Part shown: one piece after another, positions 50,344 to 62,389 of the stretch
Position numbering within the stretch: the first letter of the stretch is position 1
Layout: the number at the start of each line of letters is the position of its first letter
Assembly (NCBI GenBank): GCA_003024785.1
Contig: PUQB01000480.1
Span: forward strand, 115,110 to 179,109
DNA from: Selaginella tamariscina
Taxonomy: Eukaryota; Streptophyta; Lycopodiopsida; Selaginellales; Selaginellaceae
Length of the DNA stretch: 64,000 bases
Direction: 5' to 3'
Program-made: the position numbers and the translations under genes
The notes under the pieces: model-generated
Told to the model about the DNA's origin: nothing
The model's input: only the letters and a program-made list of their open reading frames with translations
Databases searched by the model: none

Positions 50344-50933
50344 CTTCAACAAGTCAATAATAAATAAGCTTTATAAACTACTAACCTGGGATTCCACACC
50401 ACAAGGTAACTTAAAGTCTTTCTACATAACTAAAATGCTGGTTTTTTTATAGTTAGAACCTAGCTATCTGGCTCATTGTGAAAAAGGGTTGATCAAGAAT
50501 GCTTTGGGTAACCATCGCTTGCATCTATTGTTGCCTCAGTGTTTAGGTAAGACATTAGCAAACTGAAATTGCTGGGGCCATTGAGCATTATATTATATCT
50601 AGACACCATTTCTTCTTCAAACTCCAATATACACCTTGCCAATCCATCAAAGACAGTTACCTCTTAGGCTAGCCTACAACTCTATTCCGCCATTACACGC
50701 GGTTTCCTGCTACATCCACGTAAGGTAACAAGTGTGAGAAACCTAATTTACAAGGAACTAATATAAAAGAACATTCAGAATAATCTCAGCTCACAGACAG
50801 CGCATATACGCAATAATGTAATGCATTTATAAATATATTATATACTAATGGATTACATGATTCATTCTATATATAATATGCAAAGATACACGATAATAGA
50901 TCGTACAGCTAAGTTTTCTCTAATAAAGATAGC
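50344..50933. other. Spacer before oleosin copy 3
   Basis: No gene called. Text near 50450-50600 has protein-like composition but is broken and unassigned. Confidence 0.4.
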
Positions 50934-50941
50934 GATGACGC

Positions 50942-50975
50942 CACGTGGGAGTTTCAGCTACCTCCAAAAACCAGG
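50942..50975 (+). promoter_or_regulatory. Promoter remnant of oleosin copy 3 without TATA box
   Basis: GCCACGTGGGAGTTTCAGC is the same as in oleosin 1, with CACGTG at 50942-50947. The following dozen bases, which include TATATAAG in copy 1, are deleted, and the match resumes at ACCTCCAAAA. Confidence 0.8.
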
Positions 50976-51033
50976 TTAGCTAAACAAATCGCTCCTTATT
51001 AATCCATTTTTCTCTCTTATCTTAAGCAGAAAG

Positions 51034-51588
51034 ATGGCAGAGGGTCATGGGGTGATCTACAGTATCCAGCAGAAATCTCCATCGTCCAATAAGCTTCTGG
51101 GATTGGTCACTTTGGCCACAGCAGGAATCCTGACCCTTGTTCTCGGGACAGTGACTACGGGAGCAGTTGCGTTAACCTTGCTTCTTGCCACTCCTGTTTT
51201 TCTTTTCTTTAGCCCCATTCTCGTCCTATTGGAATCCTGGTTAGTTATATATTAATAAATGTATTTATAGTTATATATCTATTATATATGTGTATATATG
51301 TATGAATATATGGATGCATACATGTGTACATCTGTTGGAATTCTGGGTGGTTATAGACGTGAGTGTGTGTGTATACACATAATATACGGTTTGATGACGC
51401 AATTTGTTTACAGATAGCACTTACTATTGGAGGGTTCCTATTTGCAAGCACAGTTTTTTGTTGCATTCTGTTCTTTTGTTTCATGGGCGTTCAATTATCT
51501 GCGTAGAAAGCGGCCTGTGGGAGCGGACAGGATCGAATCTGCTAAGCATACTATTATGGACACGGCATCTCATGTGACTGGATTCTAA
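51034..51588 (+). pseudogene. Oleosin copy 3, frameshifted and shortened
   Basis: Near-identical to oleosin 1. Exon 1 at 51034-51239 has the ATG and hairpin but lacks one C near 51225 (GTCCTATTGG, against GTCCCTATTGG in copy 1). Exon 2 at 51414-51588 has one extra T in the run at 51454-51459 and stops early after TGF, because 8 bp before ATTCTAAGG are missing, so the HSKAHEVAH-like end is absent. Both one-base changes could be assembly errors, but the missing TATA box and the shared early stop argue for loss of function. Copies 2 and 3 share the 8-bp deletion, so they descend from one duplicate. Confidence 0.85.
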
Positions 51589-53810
51589 GGCATAAAAAGT
51601 ACGTGAAATTAAATAATTCAATTTTTACATAGTTATATTTTTTAAGTTTTTCTCTCATTAATGCTGTTCTGAATTAAATGTTAAAGAAAATATTAATAAA
51701 ATATTTAATAATATAATTTCGACGTATTTAAGAATATAAAATGAATCTATTATGTGTGAACAAGGGATTACAATGGGACTTAAACATCTCAAGTTTAAGC
51801 TTATTCTAATTGAATTAAAACACTTTTGGTGGTAATATAGCATTTTTGAATGTTTTTTATTCGATTCTATATACTTCTTATAATAACATCAAAAGTAAAA
51901 TATTTAAAATCTAATGTCTAATTTGAAGATGATGATGATGATGGCATATAGTGATGTAATCATCAAACTAAACTCTATTTTAACCAGTAATTAAAAGAAG
52001 AGTTAATTTTAGTGTAAATATCATTTATGTTTATGCAAAGAAATAAGTGCATTATATATGTGCATACACATAAGACACATGTATGTATCTTATGTGAATA
52101 TATATGTACATATAATGCTTATACATACGATTTTTTTTATTTTTTTTTTCCCTGCAACACCTGTATATATATATACATGTATCATATTTAGTAAAATATA
52201 AACATCAATGACATTTAGATTATTTCTATTGTTTTATTATAATTAGTGCACAACAACGTTAAATTTTTGAAGTATATACAATAATTCTCATACCTCAACG
52301 CCACAAAGATTTTCTTTATATATATGAATTTAAATATTTTTAAATTATCTAAATTAATTTTAAATTTAAATTTTCTCGAATATCGTTTCGAATGTTAATT
52401 TGCTAAGAATAATTTATTTAACACTAGTTAGACTCTAGTTAATAATTTTGTATTGTAGACCTCTTGTGTTTAAAATATTATTTATTTATAATCCAGTTAT
52501 ATATATATAATATAAAATGACGTATAATGTATAATGAAACACGACAAGTTATTGATGAACGAATATAATACAAATACAAAGAACGTCAGAATTTTAGTAA
52601 TGAAGGCCGTATATATATGTGTGTGTACATGTGTATGTGGATGTGAACGAAGTTGAGGACAAATATAACAATTTCTAAAAGTCTAAAAAGACTAGATACA
52701 ATATTTATAAATTATTATAATTTATTCTAAAATGATATATATATATATATATATAGAATGCAAAATTTCTTGCTGTAAATTTCATGTATAATTGGCATTT
52801 GTTAAGAAATACTTAATCATTATTTAAATAAAATGTTATATTCCTTATGCATGCATTTGACTAATATACGGGTGTGATGTATAAATGTATAGGCATCATG
52901 TATGCAAAATACTCATACATGTATGCATACATGAATATATATCTTTGTATATTGTTCACTTTTGTGACCTAATTGATTTACTAAGTGAAGAATCAAGTTG
53001 TTTTATGAAGTAAGATGCTATATTATTTCATGATTAGGAGGTCCCTTCTCACTTTTTAACTAACTTGTTCACAAAGTGAATAATTGTCTCACTTCATCAG
53101 TCATTTTTATTAACAAAGTAAATTTAAAAAAGAAAATTTTGAAGGGTTACAACCTTATATCTAAGTTTTCATTGCAACATCTCTATATATAATCTCTTTA
53201 TTTATTTATTTTCGCAATGTCATTTGGTTCTTAGAATTGTTATTCAAGAAATTAATTACGTTCTAAAGAGTGTGATTAGTTAGTTTTTATATTTTTTTTT
53301 GTATGTACTAATTGGTTAGGTTTTCATTATGTTTTCTGTGAAATTAAAAAGATGCCATATAGTAAAATGTTGCATTTCTATTATTTACAAACTAACTAAT
53401 TATTATATATAAGACTTAAAAAATAAAAATGCCCTTTACATTTTTACAGTAAGATAGTGTTATATTCTTATTTATTTTTGTTAATAAGTTAGTATTGAAA
53501 ATCTAAGATTTTTTGGTTTTTGTTTACAACTATGTAATGTGAATTATTGTAGTATACAATATAACACAATTGAGGACATTGCAAAGCAATTAAAAAATAG
53601 TCATGCAATTATGTATTGTCCTTTGCATGTGTAAGGTTGGATTAATATTTCACATACAAGAGTATTATGGCCACGAGCATATTGTATAAATCGTGTTGTT
53701 ATGCATGAGGCTTTAAGGATTTTAAATTTACAAGCCATGGAGATTGGGAGAGGAAAGAGATTAAAGAAAAAAACTATTATCAACATTCAACAATGATGGT
53801 AGCGCACATT
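51589..53810. repeat. Oleosin copy 3 flank (block copy 3), then AT-rich DNA
   Basis: About 51850-52740 is the third copy of the oleosin-flank block. A cluster of AAGTGAA motifs lies near 52980-53120. From there to 53810 no gene is seen. Confidence 0.65.
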
Positions 53811-54866
53811 TGTCAAGCCACGATCCAGGAACAAGGAAGAGAACATGATTATAAGGACAAGGGAGTTTAACTCAGGAGCAGGACAAGGGACATGACAAGA
53901 ACTAAGAACTTAGGAACAGGATAGGAACTGAACAGGATAGCAAGACAAGGAACATGATAAGAACTGGAGTAGGATAGTAGGACAAGGGCAAGATAGGAAC
54001 TGGAGCAGGATAGCAAAACAAGGAGCAGGATAGCAAAACAAGGGCAGGATAGCAGGACAAGGAGCTGGATAAGAACTGGAGCAGGATAGCAGGACAAGGA
54101 GCAGGATAGGAAATGTAGCAGGATAGGAAATGGAGCAGGATAGCAGGACAAGGAGCTGGATAAGGACTGGAGCAGGATAGCAAGACAAGGAGCAGGATAG
54201 GGAATGGAATAGGATAGTAGGACAAGGAGCTGGATAGGAACCAGAACAGAATAGCAGGACTAGGAGTAGGACATGGAGTAGGACAAGGAGTAGGACGAGA
54301 ACTAGGAACTCAAGAGTAGAACAAGGCGCAGGATAGGAACCAGGAACTCAAGAGTCATGAGTAGGACAGGATCCAGGAGTAAGGCAGGAGTAGGACAAGA
54401 TCCAGGAGCAAGACAGGAGCAAGACAGGAAGGCGCAGGACAGAATCCAAAAGCAAGATAAGAACATGACAGGATCCGGGAGCAAGACAAAAGCAGGAGGC
54501 AAGGAGCAAGACAAGAGCAGGAGGCAAGGAGCAAGACAAGAGCAGGAGGCAAGGAGCAAGACACGAACAAGACAAGAACAAGAATGATCGTAGAATGACT
54601 GGTTTGATATAATTGATTGTACAACAATTAGGTCGGAGTTTTTATGCTCACGACTCCAAGCTAATCTGGTCATGAGCTAAAAATAGTGACCCTTATCCTT
54701 TAGGCATATCCTGTAGCATATCCTATAGGAATTCTTATAAGAATATCATGTAGGTATATCCTATAAGCATATCCTGTAAGTATATCCTATAGGCATATTC
54801 TGTAACCCGTATCCTGCATCCTGTATCCTATATCCGGAATCCTGTATCCTGTATCGAGTTGTGATA
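53811..54866 (-). mobile_element. 3' LTR of the gypsy-type element
   Basis: Plus strand begins TGTCAAGCCACGATCC and ends GAGTTGTGATA (the partner LTR ends GGGTTGTGACA). The interior is largely a minisatellite of GGATAGCAGGACAAGGAGC-type units, then AGGAGCAAGACA units, then CATATCCTGTA units. Left flank ACATT, right flank of the element ACATC: a 5-bp duplication with one change. Confidence 0.85.
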
Positions 54867-55094
54867 AAGAACGAGTTCCACGAGTCTTAAGACTTGGTTT
54901 AGCAGGATAACGCCGATAAAAGCAGCAGAACTTTGGAAGAAGCATGGAGTAAGTTGGATGCAGGTTCTCAAGTGCGATCGGTAGGGAAATAACCTTTCCA
55001 ATCCACCAAGTATTGAAGTTGGCAGCGATGAAGACGAGAATCAAGAATGACTGCAACTTTGTACTCAGGTTTATTGTCAATGACCACAGGAGGG

Positions 55095-55310
55095 GAGGAG
55101 AAGAAGCATGACTAGGAAGAGAGAAGGATGATACAGCTCCAACAAGGAGGTGTGAAACATAGGATGAAGTTTCACTGTAGATGGTAACTCGAGTCGGAAA
55201 GCTACATGATTGACTTCCGCCACAATCCTATAAGGGCCCAATTGTTTAAAATCCAACTTAAAAAAAGGCCTGTTGGTGTGAATATGTCGACGAATAAGCC
55301 ACACGAGATC
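55095..55310 (-). pseudogene. Integrase C-terminal tail relic
   Basis: Reads YKIGDLVWLIRRHI, FKQLGPYRIV, HVAFRLELP and LHPMFHTSLLELYHPS, the typical end of Ty3/gypsy integrase just after the catalytic core. No D,D-35-E core upstream. The frame upstream of it is low complexity. Confidence 0.8.
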
Positions 55311-55489
55311 ACCAATCTTGTATGCAGGGTGCCGGATGACGGTGAGCATTAGCATGATGCTTGTATCGTTCCTGTGCCTGTTGAAGATGAACCTGAAGAT
55401 CATCCTATACCTGATGAAAATGCTGGAAACGATCCTGTACTGCAGAAGCGGAAGAAGGAGAAGCAGGAGGAGCAACCTGTAGTACTGAT

Positions 55490-56165
55490 GAACTGATAGG
55501 AGGTGAATCAGGAGTGGAAAGAGCTTGCGAATGTGCTGAGAAACTGACCTGAGGTGAATCTTGTTAAGGAGGAATCTTCAACACTAATACAGGATTGGAA
55601 GAACCTGTACAGGAAACCGTGAACGAAGGAGAGCCTGAGAATGTGCTGACGAACTAACAGGAGGTGGATCATGTTGAGGAGGAACCTTTGGAAATCGCGA
55701 ACTAAGGAGAGCCTGAGAATGTGCTGAGGAACTGACAGGAGGTGGATCCTGTCAAGGAGGAGTCTTCAACACTAATACAGGATTGGAAAAACCCTGTACA
55801 GAAAACCGCGAACTGAGGAGAGCCTAAGAATGTGTTGACAAACTGACAAGAGGTGGATCCTGTTGAGGAGGAACCTTCGGAAACCGCAAACTGAGGAGAG
55901 CCTAAGAATGTGCTGACGAACTGACAGGAGGTGGATCCTGTTGAGGAGGAACCTTCGAAACCGCAAACTGAGGAGAGCCTGAGAATGTGTTGACAAACTA
56001 ACAGGAGGTGGATCCTCTCGAGGAGGAGTCTTCAACACTGATACAGGATTGGAAGAACCCTATACATGTATCCGTGAACTTACATGAGTGGAGAGAGCCT
56101 ATAGATGTGCTGAGGAACTGACATGAGGTGTTTCCTGTCGAGGAGGAATCTTCAACTCTGATACA
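55490..56165. repeat. Tandem repeat replacing pol
   Basis: About six imperfect units of roughly 100-125 bp, each with GAGAGCCT(A/G)AGAATGTG, ACTGACAGGAGGTGGATCC and GAGGAGGAACCTTC. It lies exactly where RT-RH-IN should be. Confidence 0.85.
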
Positions 56166-56653
56166 AGAATATGCATGGTCAATCCTGAAGCTTGTATTGC
56201 CTCAAACACTAAGGACGTATCCTGCACGCAGGAAGGTACAAGATTGATTCTGGCTGTCGAAGAAGAAAACGTGAGCGTCCTAGACCTCCAGTCGATCTGA
56301 GGATTTATAACCACGAACCATGGCATGCCCAAAATGATGGGAGTCGACCGAGTCTTGATCAAGTTGAAGGAAATCGAACAGTTAAATGCGCCATGACTGC
56401 AAAAGAGAGGTGTGGTAGCATGAGTAACTACGCTTGAAGTAATTAGACGACCATCGGCCACCTCTACAGGAACTGCACGCTTCAACTTCACCACCGAAAT
56501 GCCATGCTGAGTTGCAAAAGTGTCATCCATGAAGCATGCATTTGCACCAGTGTCTAACAGGGCAAACTCCTTGAGCTCTCGATCGTTGAGGTGAATGTAC
56601 AGGAAACTTGAGTGATGGAATGGTATGAGCAACACCAATGGAGCCTGCACCAT
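56100..56653 (-). CDS. Retroelement aspartic protease region
   Basis: Open for about 184 codons. It has LLDTGANACFMDD, the catalytic D-T-G-A motif, then VEVADGRLI and IILGMPWFVVINPQIDW, the ILG flap-region pattern of retropepsins. Belongs to the gag-pol of the surrounding element; not a host gene. Confidence 0.85.
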
Positions 56654-57652
56654 CGTCCAACTTCACGACTCTTAAACGAAGTGGACATTGAACTTTAGCT
56701 TCAACTTCACACGTCTTGAACTTCCTAGCTTTAGCAGGATATTCTACCACCTTATGTCCTACTTCACCACAATACAAGCATAAGTTCTCACCGCGACAAC
56801 GTTGCTTCTCCGCAGTTGAAAGTGGGCCATGCTTATATTTTTCAACCTCCATAGGGACTATTCCAGAAGGTGTCGTAGGAACATGTGCCACAGCTGCAGG
56901 ATTGGCTTGCAGGAACTACTGACGGGATCTTTCTCGACGACGCTCGAATAAACGGTTGTCGCAGCGAACGGCTTGTTCCATGATCTCCACTAATGTTTGA
57001 GCATCCGGTAACGTAAGGAGAAGGTCCTTCATGTCATCCCTCAACCCCAAACAGAAGTGTTCGATCAGTACAGTCTCGTCCCATGGAATGTTCGTACAAA
57101 GTTGTTGAAATGCGGATGTATAGACGGAAATTGGTTTAGATCCTTGTGTGAGCTTCCGTAACTTCGTGCATGCAGAACGGTACTTATTAGGATCTCCAAA
57201 ACAGGCTTCAAAGGCAGCCACGAATTCTTTAAAGGCAGCCACAAATCCTTCAAAGTCGTCCATCAATGGGTCGTCACGCTCCAGTAGGCAACCCAAGCCT
57301 GTGGAGATCCAACCAGTAAGGATGCCAAAAGGCCAACCTTTTGTGCATCAGTCGAGTAGCGGCGTGGTTGCATGCGGATCAAGAGCCGAATCTAATTCAG
57401 GAAACCTTGAAAATCGACACGATTGCCACTGAACTTTTCTGGCATGCTGATCTTCGGCTCTGAAGAAAAGTTCGGTGGAGAGGAAGCCACCGATGCCTGA
57501 GAGAGAGCCTGCCCAGCAGCCTTGGAGGATGCATCAGCAGCTGCATGCACCGCGTTGGTGGAACCTTGCAGATCGATGACCACTTGGCGCAAAGTGGCCA
57601 GCTAATGAAGCAGCATTTGGTGCTCGCGTTGAAAGTGCTCAAAATCAGTCAT
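56654..57652 (-). pseudogene. Retroelement gag, broken
   Basis: Starts at an ATG (57652) in MTDFEHFQREHQMLLH. An amber codon follows at 57602-57604, then MPEKFSGNRVDFQGFLN and another stop, a shift before ERDDPLMDDFEGF, and a small internal duplication of FVAAFK. Retrotransposon-gag signatures: FVAAFEACFGDP, YTSAFQQLCTNIPWDE, IEHFCLGLRDDMKDLLL. The zinc knuckle CLYCGEVGHKVVEY has its last Cys changed to Tyr. Confidence 0.85.
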
Positions 57653-57734
57653 GATCTATGAAAAAAAAGGAAGAAAATGAAGGAAAAAAAAAGTAGCTGA
57701 GAACGGAGAGCTATGAAAGCAGTTACTATCAAAC

Positions 57735-58713
57735 TGTCAAGCCACGATCCAAGAACAAGGAAAAGAGCAGGATTCTGAGGACAAGGGAGCTTGACTCAGG
57801 AGCAGGACAAGGGACATGACAAGAACTAAGAACTTAAGAACAGGATAGGAACTAGAGCAGGATAGTAGGACAAGGAGCAGGATAAGAACTGGAGCATGAT
57901 AGCAGGACAAGGAGTAAATAAGAACCGGAGTAGGATAGCAGGACAAGGAGCAGGATAGGAAATGGAGCAGGATAGCAGGACAAGAAGCTGGATAAGAACT
58001 GGAGCAGGATAACAGACAAGGAGCAGGATAGAAAATGGAGCAGGATAACAGGACAAGGAGTTGGATAAGGACTGGAGCAGGATAGCAAGACAAAGAGCAG
58101 GATATGGAATGGAACAGGATAGTAGGACAAGGAGCTGGATAGGAATCGGAGCAGAATAGCAAGACTAGGAGCATGACATGGAGTAGGACAAGGAGCAGGA
58201 CGGGAACTAGAAACTTAGGAATAAAACAAGGCGCAGTATAGGAACCAAGAACTCAGGACAGGATCCAGGAGTAAGACGGGAGTAGGACAAGATCCAGGAG
58301 CAAGACAGGAACATGATAGGATCCGGAAGCAAGACAGGAGCAAGACAGGAAGGTGCAGGACACAATCCAGAAGCAAGACAAAAACAGGACAGGATCCGGG
58401 AGCAAGACAAGAGTAGGAGGCAAGGAGCAAAACACAAACAAGACAAAAACAAGAATGATCGTAGAATGACTGGTGTTGATAATAATTGATTGTACAACAA
58501 TTAGGTCGGAGCTTTTATGCTCACAACTCCAAGCTAATCTGGTCATGAGCTAAAAATAATGACCCTTATCCTCTAGGCAATTCTATAGCATATCCTGTAG
58601 GTATATCATGTAGGCATATCCTGTAGGTATATCCTATAGGCATATCCTGTAACCCGTATTTTACATTCTGTATCCTGTATCTGGAATCCTGTATCTTGTA
58701 TCGGGTTGTGACA
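57735..58713 (-). mobile_element. 5' LTR of the gypsy-type element
   Basis: TGTCAAGCCACGATCC to GGGTTGTGACA. Same build as the partner LTR but 77 bp shorter and differing by many substitutions, so the insertion is not recent. Confidence 0.85.
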
Positions 58714-60544
58714 ACATCAAGTGTTGAAGTGTTATTGGTTGTGAAGCATTTATTACATGGTTAATCATACAGTAAATGCTCCATTATGTGACATTTTATG
58801 ACCTAGTGATGTTTTTTATTTGTTATCAAATTATTGTAAATTGGAGTGTTATGGCATATACACAATGCCATCATAAATAGTGGCACAAGCTACATTGTAG
58901 TAACAAGAGTGACCACACAGAAGAATGTAATTATTATTTTTAATGTATATACTGAGATGATAAAGAAGTTTGAACAATAAAAAATAATGTAATCTGATTT
59001 TGTAAGGCATTTTGGTATTGTGAAAGAATACATGAACAATTCATACCCTAGAGAACAAATTTTTATTCGTAACAGCAATGTACACCAATAAATATGTTAA
59101 TTTACAATGGAAAATCTAGTGGTATTTATAATAAACTATATTGTAGCAAGAACATGTATGACCATGTCACATGATTTTATAAGGACCCTATGTACAAGCT
59201 AAAAGAGTTTGGCATTTTAAATTTTAAAGACAAAATGCACATGAGAATTATCTATTAACATAAGATAAAAATAAACAACATGTGTCTTGAATATCAATCA
59301 ATCAACCAACTCATGAAAGATTTTTATCCACTTAAAAAATTTAGGTAATAGTTTATTCTTTTCTAAGTTTACACTTATATAACCTTTAAACAACTTTACT
59401 TAACATTAAGAAAATATAGTTTATCTTATTATTTACTTAAAGTTATTGTAAAATTTTTAAATTATTTGAGATTTGGTGTACGAAATATATAATATGCATG
59501 TCTTTGAGCTTGATAAGAGATATGAAATCATTATGAATCTCACGTTCAAGTATACATTGGCCCAACGTTGAAGTATACATTGACCTAATGTTTAAAAAGA
59601 TTATTGGAGAAACATATTTCACATGTAATGCAAAGACATAATAAAGATCAAATAACTATTTGCAAAAGGTTGTAGATAGCTAGTTATAAACTATATAAAT
59701 TTGAATTTGCATAAAATCAATGTGGATTAATTTTGAATTGTGAACTTACTAATTTGACAAAGTGAATTAATATTATGAAGTGTATTTTTAGATCATACAA
59801 TGAACATGTTAATCTCAAAAAGTCATCATTAATCTTTAATAACAAATGTTAAACTCATGTAATCTCTACAGTGAATTAAATTTATAATTTATATTTTAAC
59901 CTCACATAATAGACAAACTAACATTGTGAAGTGGATGTTAATGTTACGGAGTGGACAATTAATTTTATAAAATATACATAATAAATAGTAATGTAGTGTA
60001 CTTTAATATCACAAAGTGAATAATAACCTCACAAAATATAATTTATCTTGTATAGCTCATAGAGTACATACTAATGCATGTAATGTAATTTAAACTCACA
60101 GAATTGATGCTAATATCACTTAATCTTATGAACTAAATTAACATCTGACGTAGTGGAGATGAATGATGAATCTCACTTAATGTGCACTAAACCCATGAAA
60201 GTGAATACTACTCTTGATGTTGTATTTAGAATTTAAAGTGTAAAAAGAAAACACAATTTCAACCATCTGTACCTCTTAATATTGTTAAAAAAATTAATGA
60301 ATAATTAAAAATATTCAGCTATGTATTGGCCATTAAAAATGTGGTCCAAAATTTAGGTATAGAGGAGAGGTCGTGTTAAGGAAAGTCTCATATGTGAAGT
60401 AAAGATATTATGCAGTGAGATTTTAATCGTTTAGTTGCCGCAAAGTTTAAGTTATAGACACAACCCTCAATAACTTATTTAACAAGTTTAAAACTATTTT
60501 TATAATAAAATTATTCAAAAGCAGATTCAGAAAAATTGTTTATT

Positions 60545-60547
<3 letters not shown>
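58714..60547. other. AT-rich spacer with AAGTGAA motifs
   Basis: No gene recognised. From about 59750 to 60230 the text has scattered CACAAAGTGAA/CATGAAAGTGAATAC motifs related to the 18.3-kb repeat. Confidence 0.5.

Positions 60548-60582
<35 letters not shown>
60548..60582. repeat. (TA)n microsatellite
   Basis: Uninterrupted TA tract of about 17 units. Confidence 0.95.
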
Positions 60583-60584
<2 letters not shown>

Positions 60585-60589
60585 AACCT

Positions 60590-61330
60590 TCTCTATGAAT
60601 AGAAAAGTTAAACAAGTTATCTGTAAACGTTTATTTGACATCAGATCTTGCATCACATTTGTAATTAAAATACTAGAGTTTAAAATAAATATATCATAAA
60701 TACTTTATAAATATTCTATTAGAAATGCACAATATTTCTGATTTTAGTCGGACACTCTCATTGACATCAGATCTTGCATCACATTTGTAATTAAAATACT
60801 AGAGTTTAAAATAAATATATCATAAATACTTTATAAATATTCTATTAGAAATGCACAATATTTCTGATTTTAGTCGGACATTCTCAGCATATTCTGAATG
60901 AAGGATTCGAATGTTTCTGAAGTACGTAACCTTCTTATCTATATATATTAATAAATTACGTAACAATAATAATATTAGACAGTCAATATATACGGAACAG
61001 TCATAAGATTAAACTTATATTTTTATAAATATTATAGTGTATATTATTAATATGATAAGTTTTTAAATCTTTCTAGTTCAGTTAATTCTACACAAGTGCT
61101 CAAATAGGACTAAAAATATATTTAGATTCTACTATACTTATTCTTTAATTTCATAGTTTGAAATTGAATATAATTTACTATCTTCAATTTAAACTGGAAT
61201 TAATATTTAATTTATTGTCTTCCAACCTATCTATTACAAATATAACTTATACTTTAATATATAAAAGAATAGGTTGGGTATACTGCGTGTAGGTTGTGTG
61301 TGTGTGCCTGAGAGAGAGCATGTATATTTA
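60590..61330. repeat. Local duplication, copy A
   Basis: Diverged match to about 62390-63250: CATAAATACTTTATA, TATGATAAGTTTTT...TTTCTAGTTCAGTT, and ACTTTAATATATA...GTGCAGGTTGT-like stretches in the same order. No gene. Confidence 0.6.
60635..60886. repeat. 126-bp tandem duplication, near perfect
   Basis: TTGACATCAGATCTTGCATC... to AGTCGGACACTCTCA is repeated immediately, with one difference (GACACT versus GACATT). Confidence 0.95.
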
Positions 61331-62389
61331 TTGTGTAATTCTATTTTGTGCTTTTATCTATTTACATACACTGTGCATCGAAAAGAGAGAGATCTAAGCT
61401 TCTTGTTAATATTATACTAAAGTAGTATTATATAATAAAATCTTAAATATTCATATAATATATATATAATAATGTATGTATTAAATACTAAAATTCACTA
61501 TTTAAAAATAAGTTATCAAATTTATCATTTTACAAATTCTACTGCATGCTTTCATACTTTCTTTCTTAGAGTTAAATAGTCCAGATTCTTAGTATATACT
61601 TAACTTAAGAATGAAATGTGAAATGCATGGTGCAGAGATCCGTGGTGTATTTAATCTTTGGTCACGTAGATTCACAAAGGCAATTTTGTAAGTGTTCTGC
61701 ACACGCACACATACATACATACGTGTGTGAAGTATACACACATACATAACGAACATGATATATATTCAATTTGTGAAACTCCCAGTAATTTTTGTAACTT
61801 TTATTTATAAAACTTTAAAATTATTGATTTGATCAAACGTTTATGCTATATTATTACATTATATACTTTGTTTTGCTTTTGGCAGCTGCACCTATTGTTG
61901 TAATATTATCACACTGTATAATTAGTTATTTTATAAAATGTATAAACATTAATATCTAGTAAACGTTTATAGAATTAATTAATTTTAGTTTCTGAATTAT
62001 ATAAAACAAATTTTATACCTTGGAGCCTCTCTCAAAGATGAAGCAGCACCACCACATCTGTAATAAGTTTTAACAAATTCACTAAACTTAAATTATATAA
62101 ATAAACACTGGATTGCCAAGAACATGTACTTGAAGCTTCCGCAAGGCATTTGTTTAATCTTGCTGAGAAAAAAAGTTAAATAAATAAGGAGTAGATTACT
62201 GAAAACCACTCAAACCAGCTCGATTTACTCACTAATAGCCCGGTTAATGGACCTTGTACAATTTTATATATCTTTTACACACGTTACGCCGTGTGTATTA
62301 CCCACGCGTGTGTGTGTGGAGAGAGAGGAAGAGAGTTACTAAAGTATACAAAACAGATTAATAGAAAATTACGTTTAGTCCAATTGTAT
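61331..62389. other. Spacer, possible unassigned exons
   Basis: No gene called. A short open stretch from ATGGTGCAGAGATCC (61629) meets a GTAAGT near 61689, and a minus-strand piece near 62030-62165 is also open, but neither has a family motif. Confidence 0.3.

Larger units (their letters stand above)
54867..57734 (-). mobile_element. Internal region of the gypsy-type element, pol deleted
   Basis: Minus orientation. Order from the 5' LTR: gag (57652 down), protease (to 56100), a tandem-repeat tract (about 56165-55490), and an integrase tail (about 55310-55095). Reverse transcriptase, RNase H and the integrase core are missing. I did not find a standard primer-binding site (the sequence after the 5' LTR is TTTGATAGTAACTGC) or a clear polypurine tract. 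Confidence 0.82.

Noticed and set aside
53867..54673. Long open frames rich in Ser, Cys, Tyr, Pro and Leu (also at 57737-58546)
   Set aside because: Translations of the minisatellite in the two LTRs.
61629..61689. Possible first exon (ATG to GTAAGT)
   Set aside because: Too short, no motif and no matching downstream exon.
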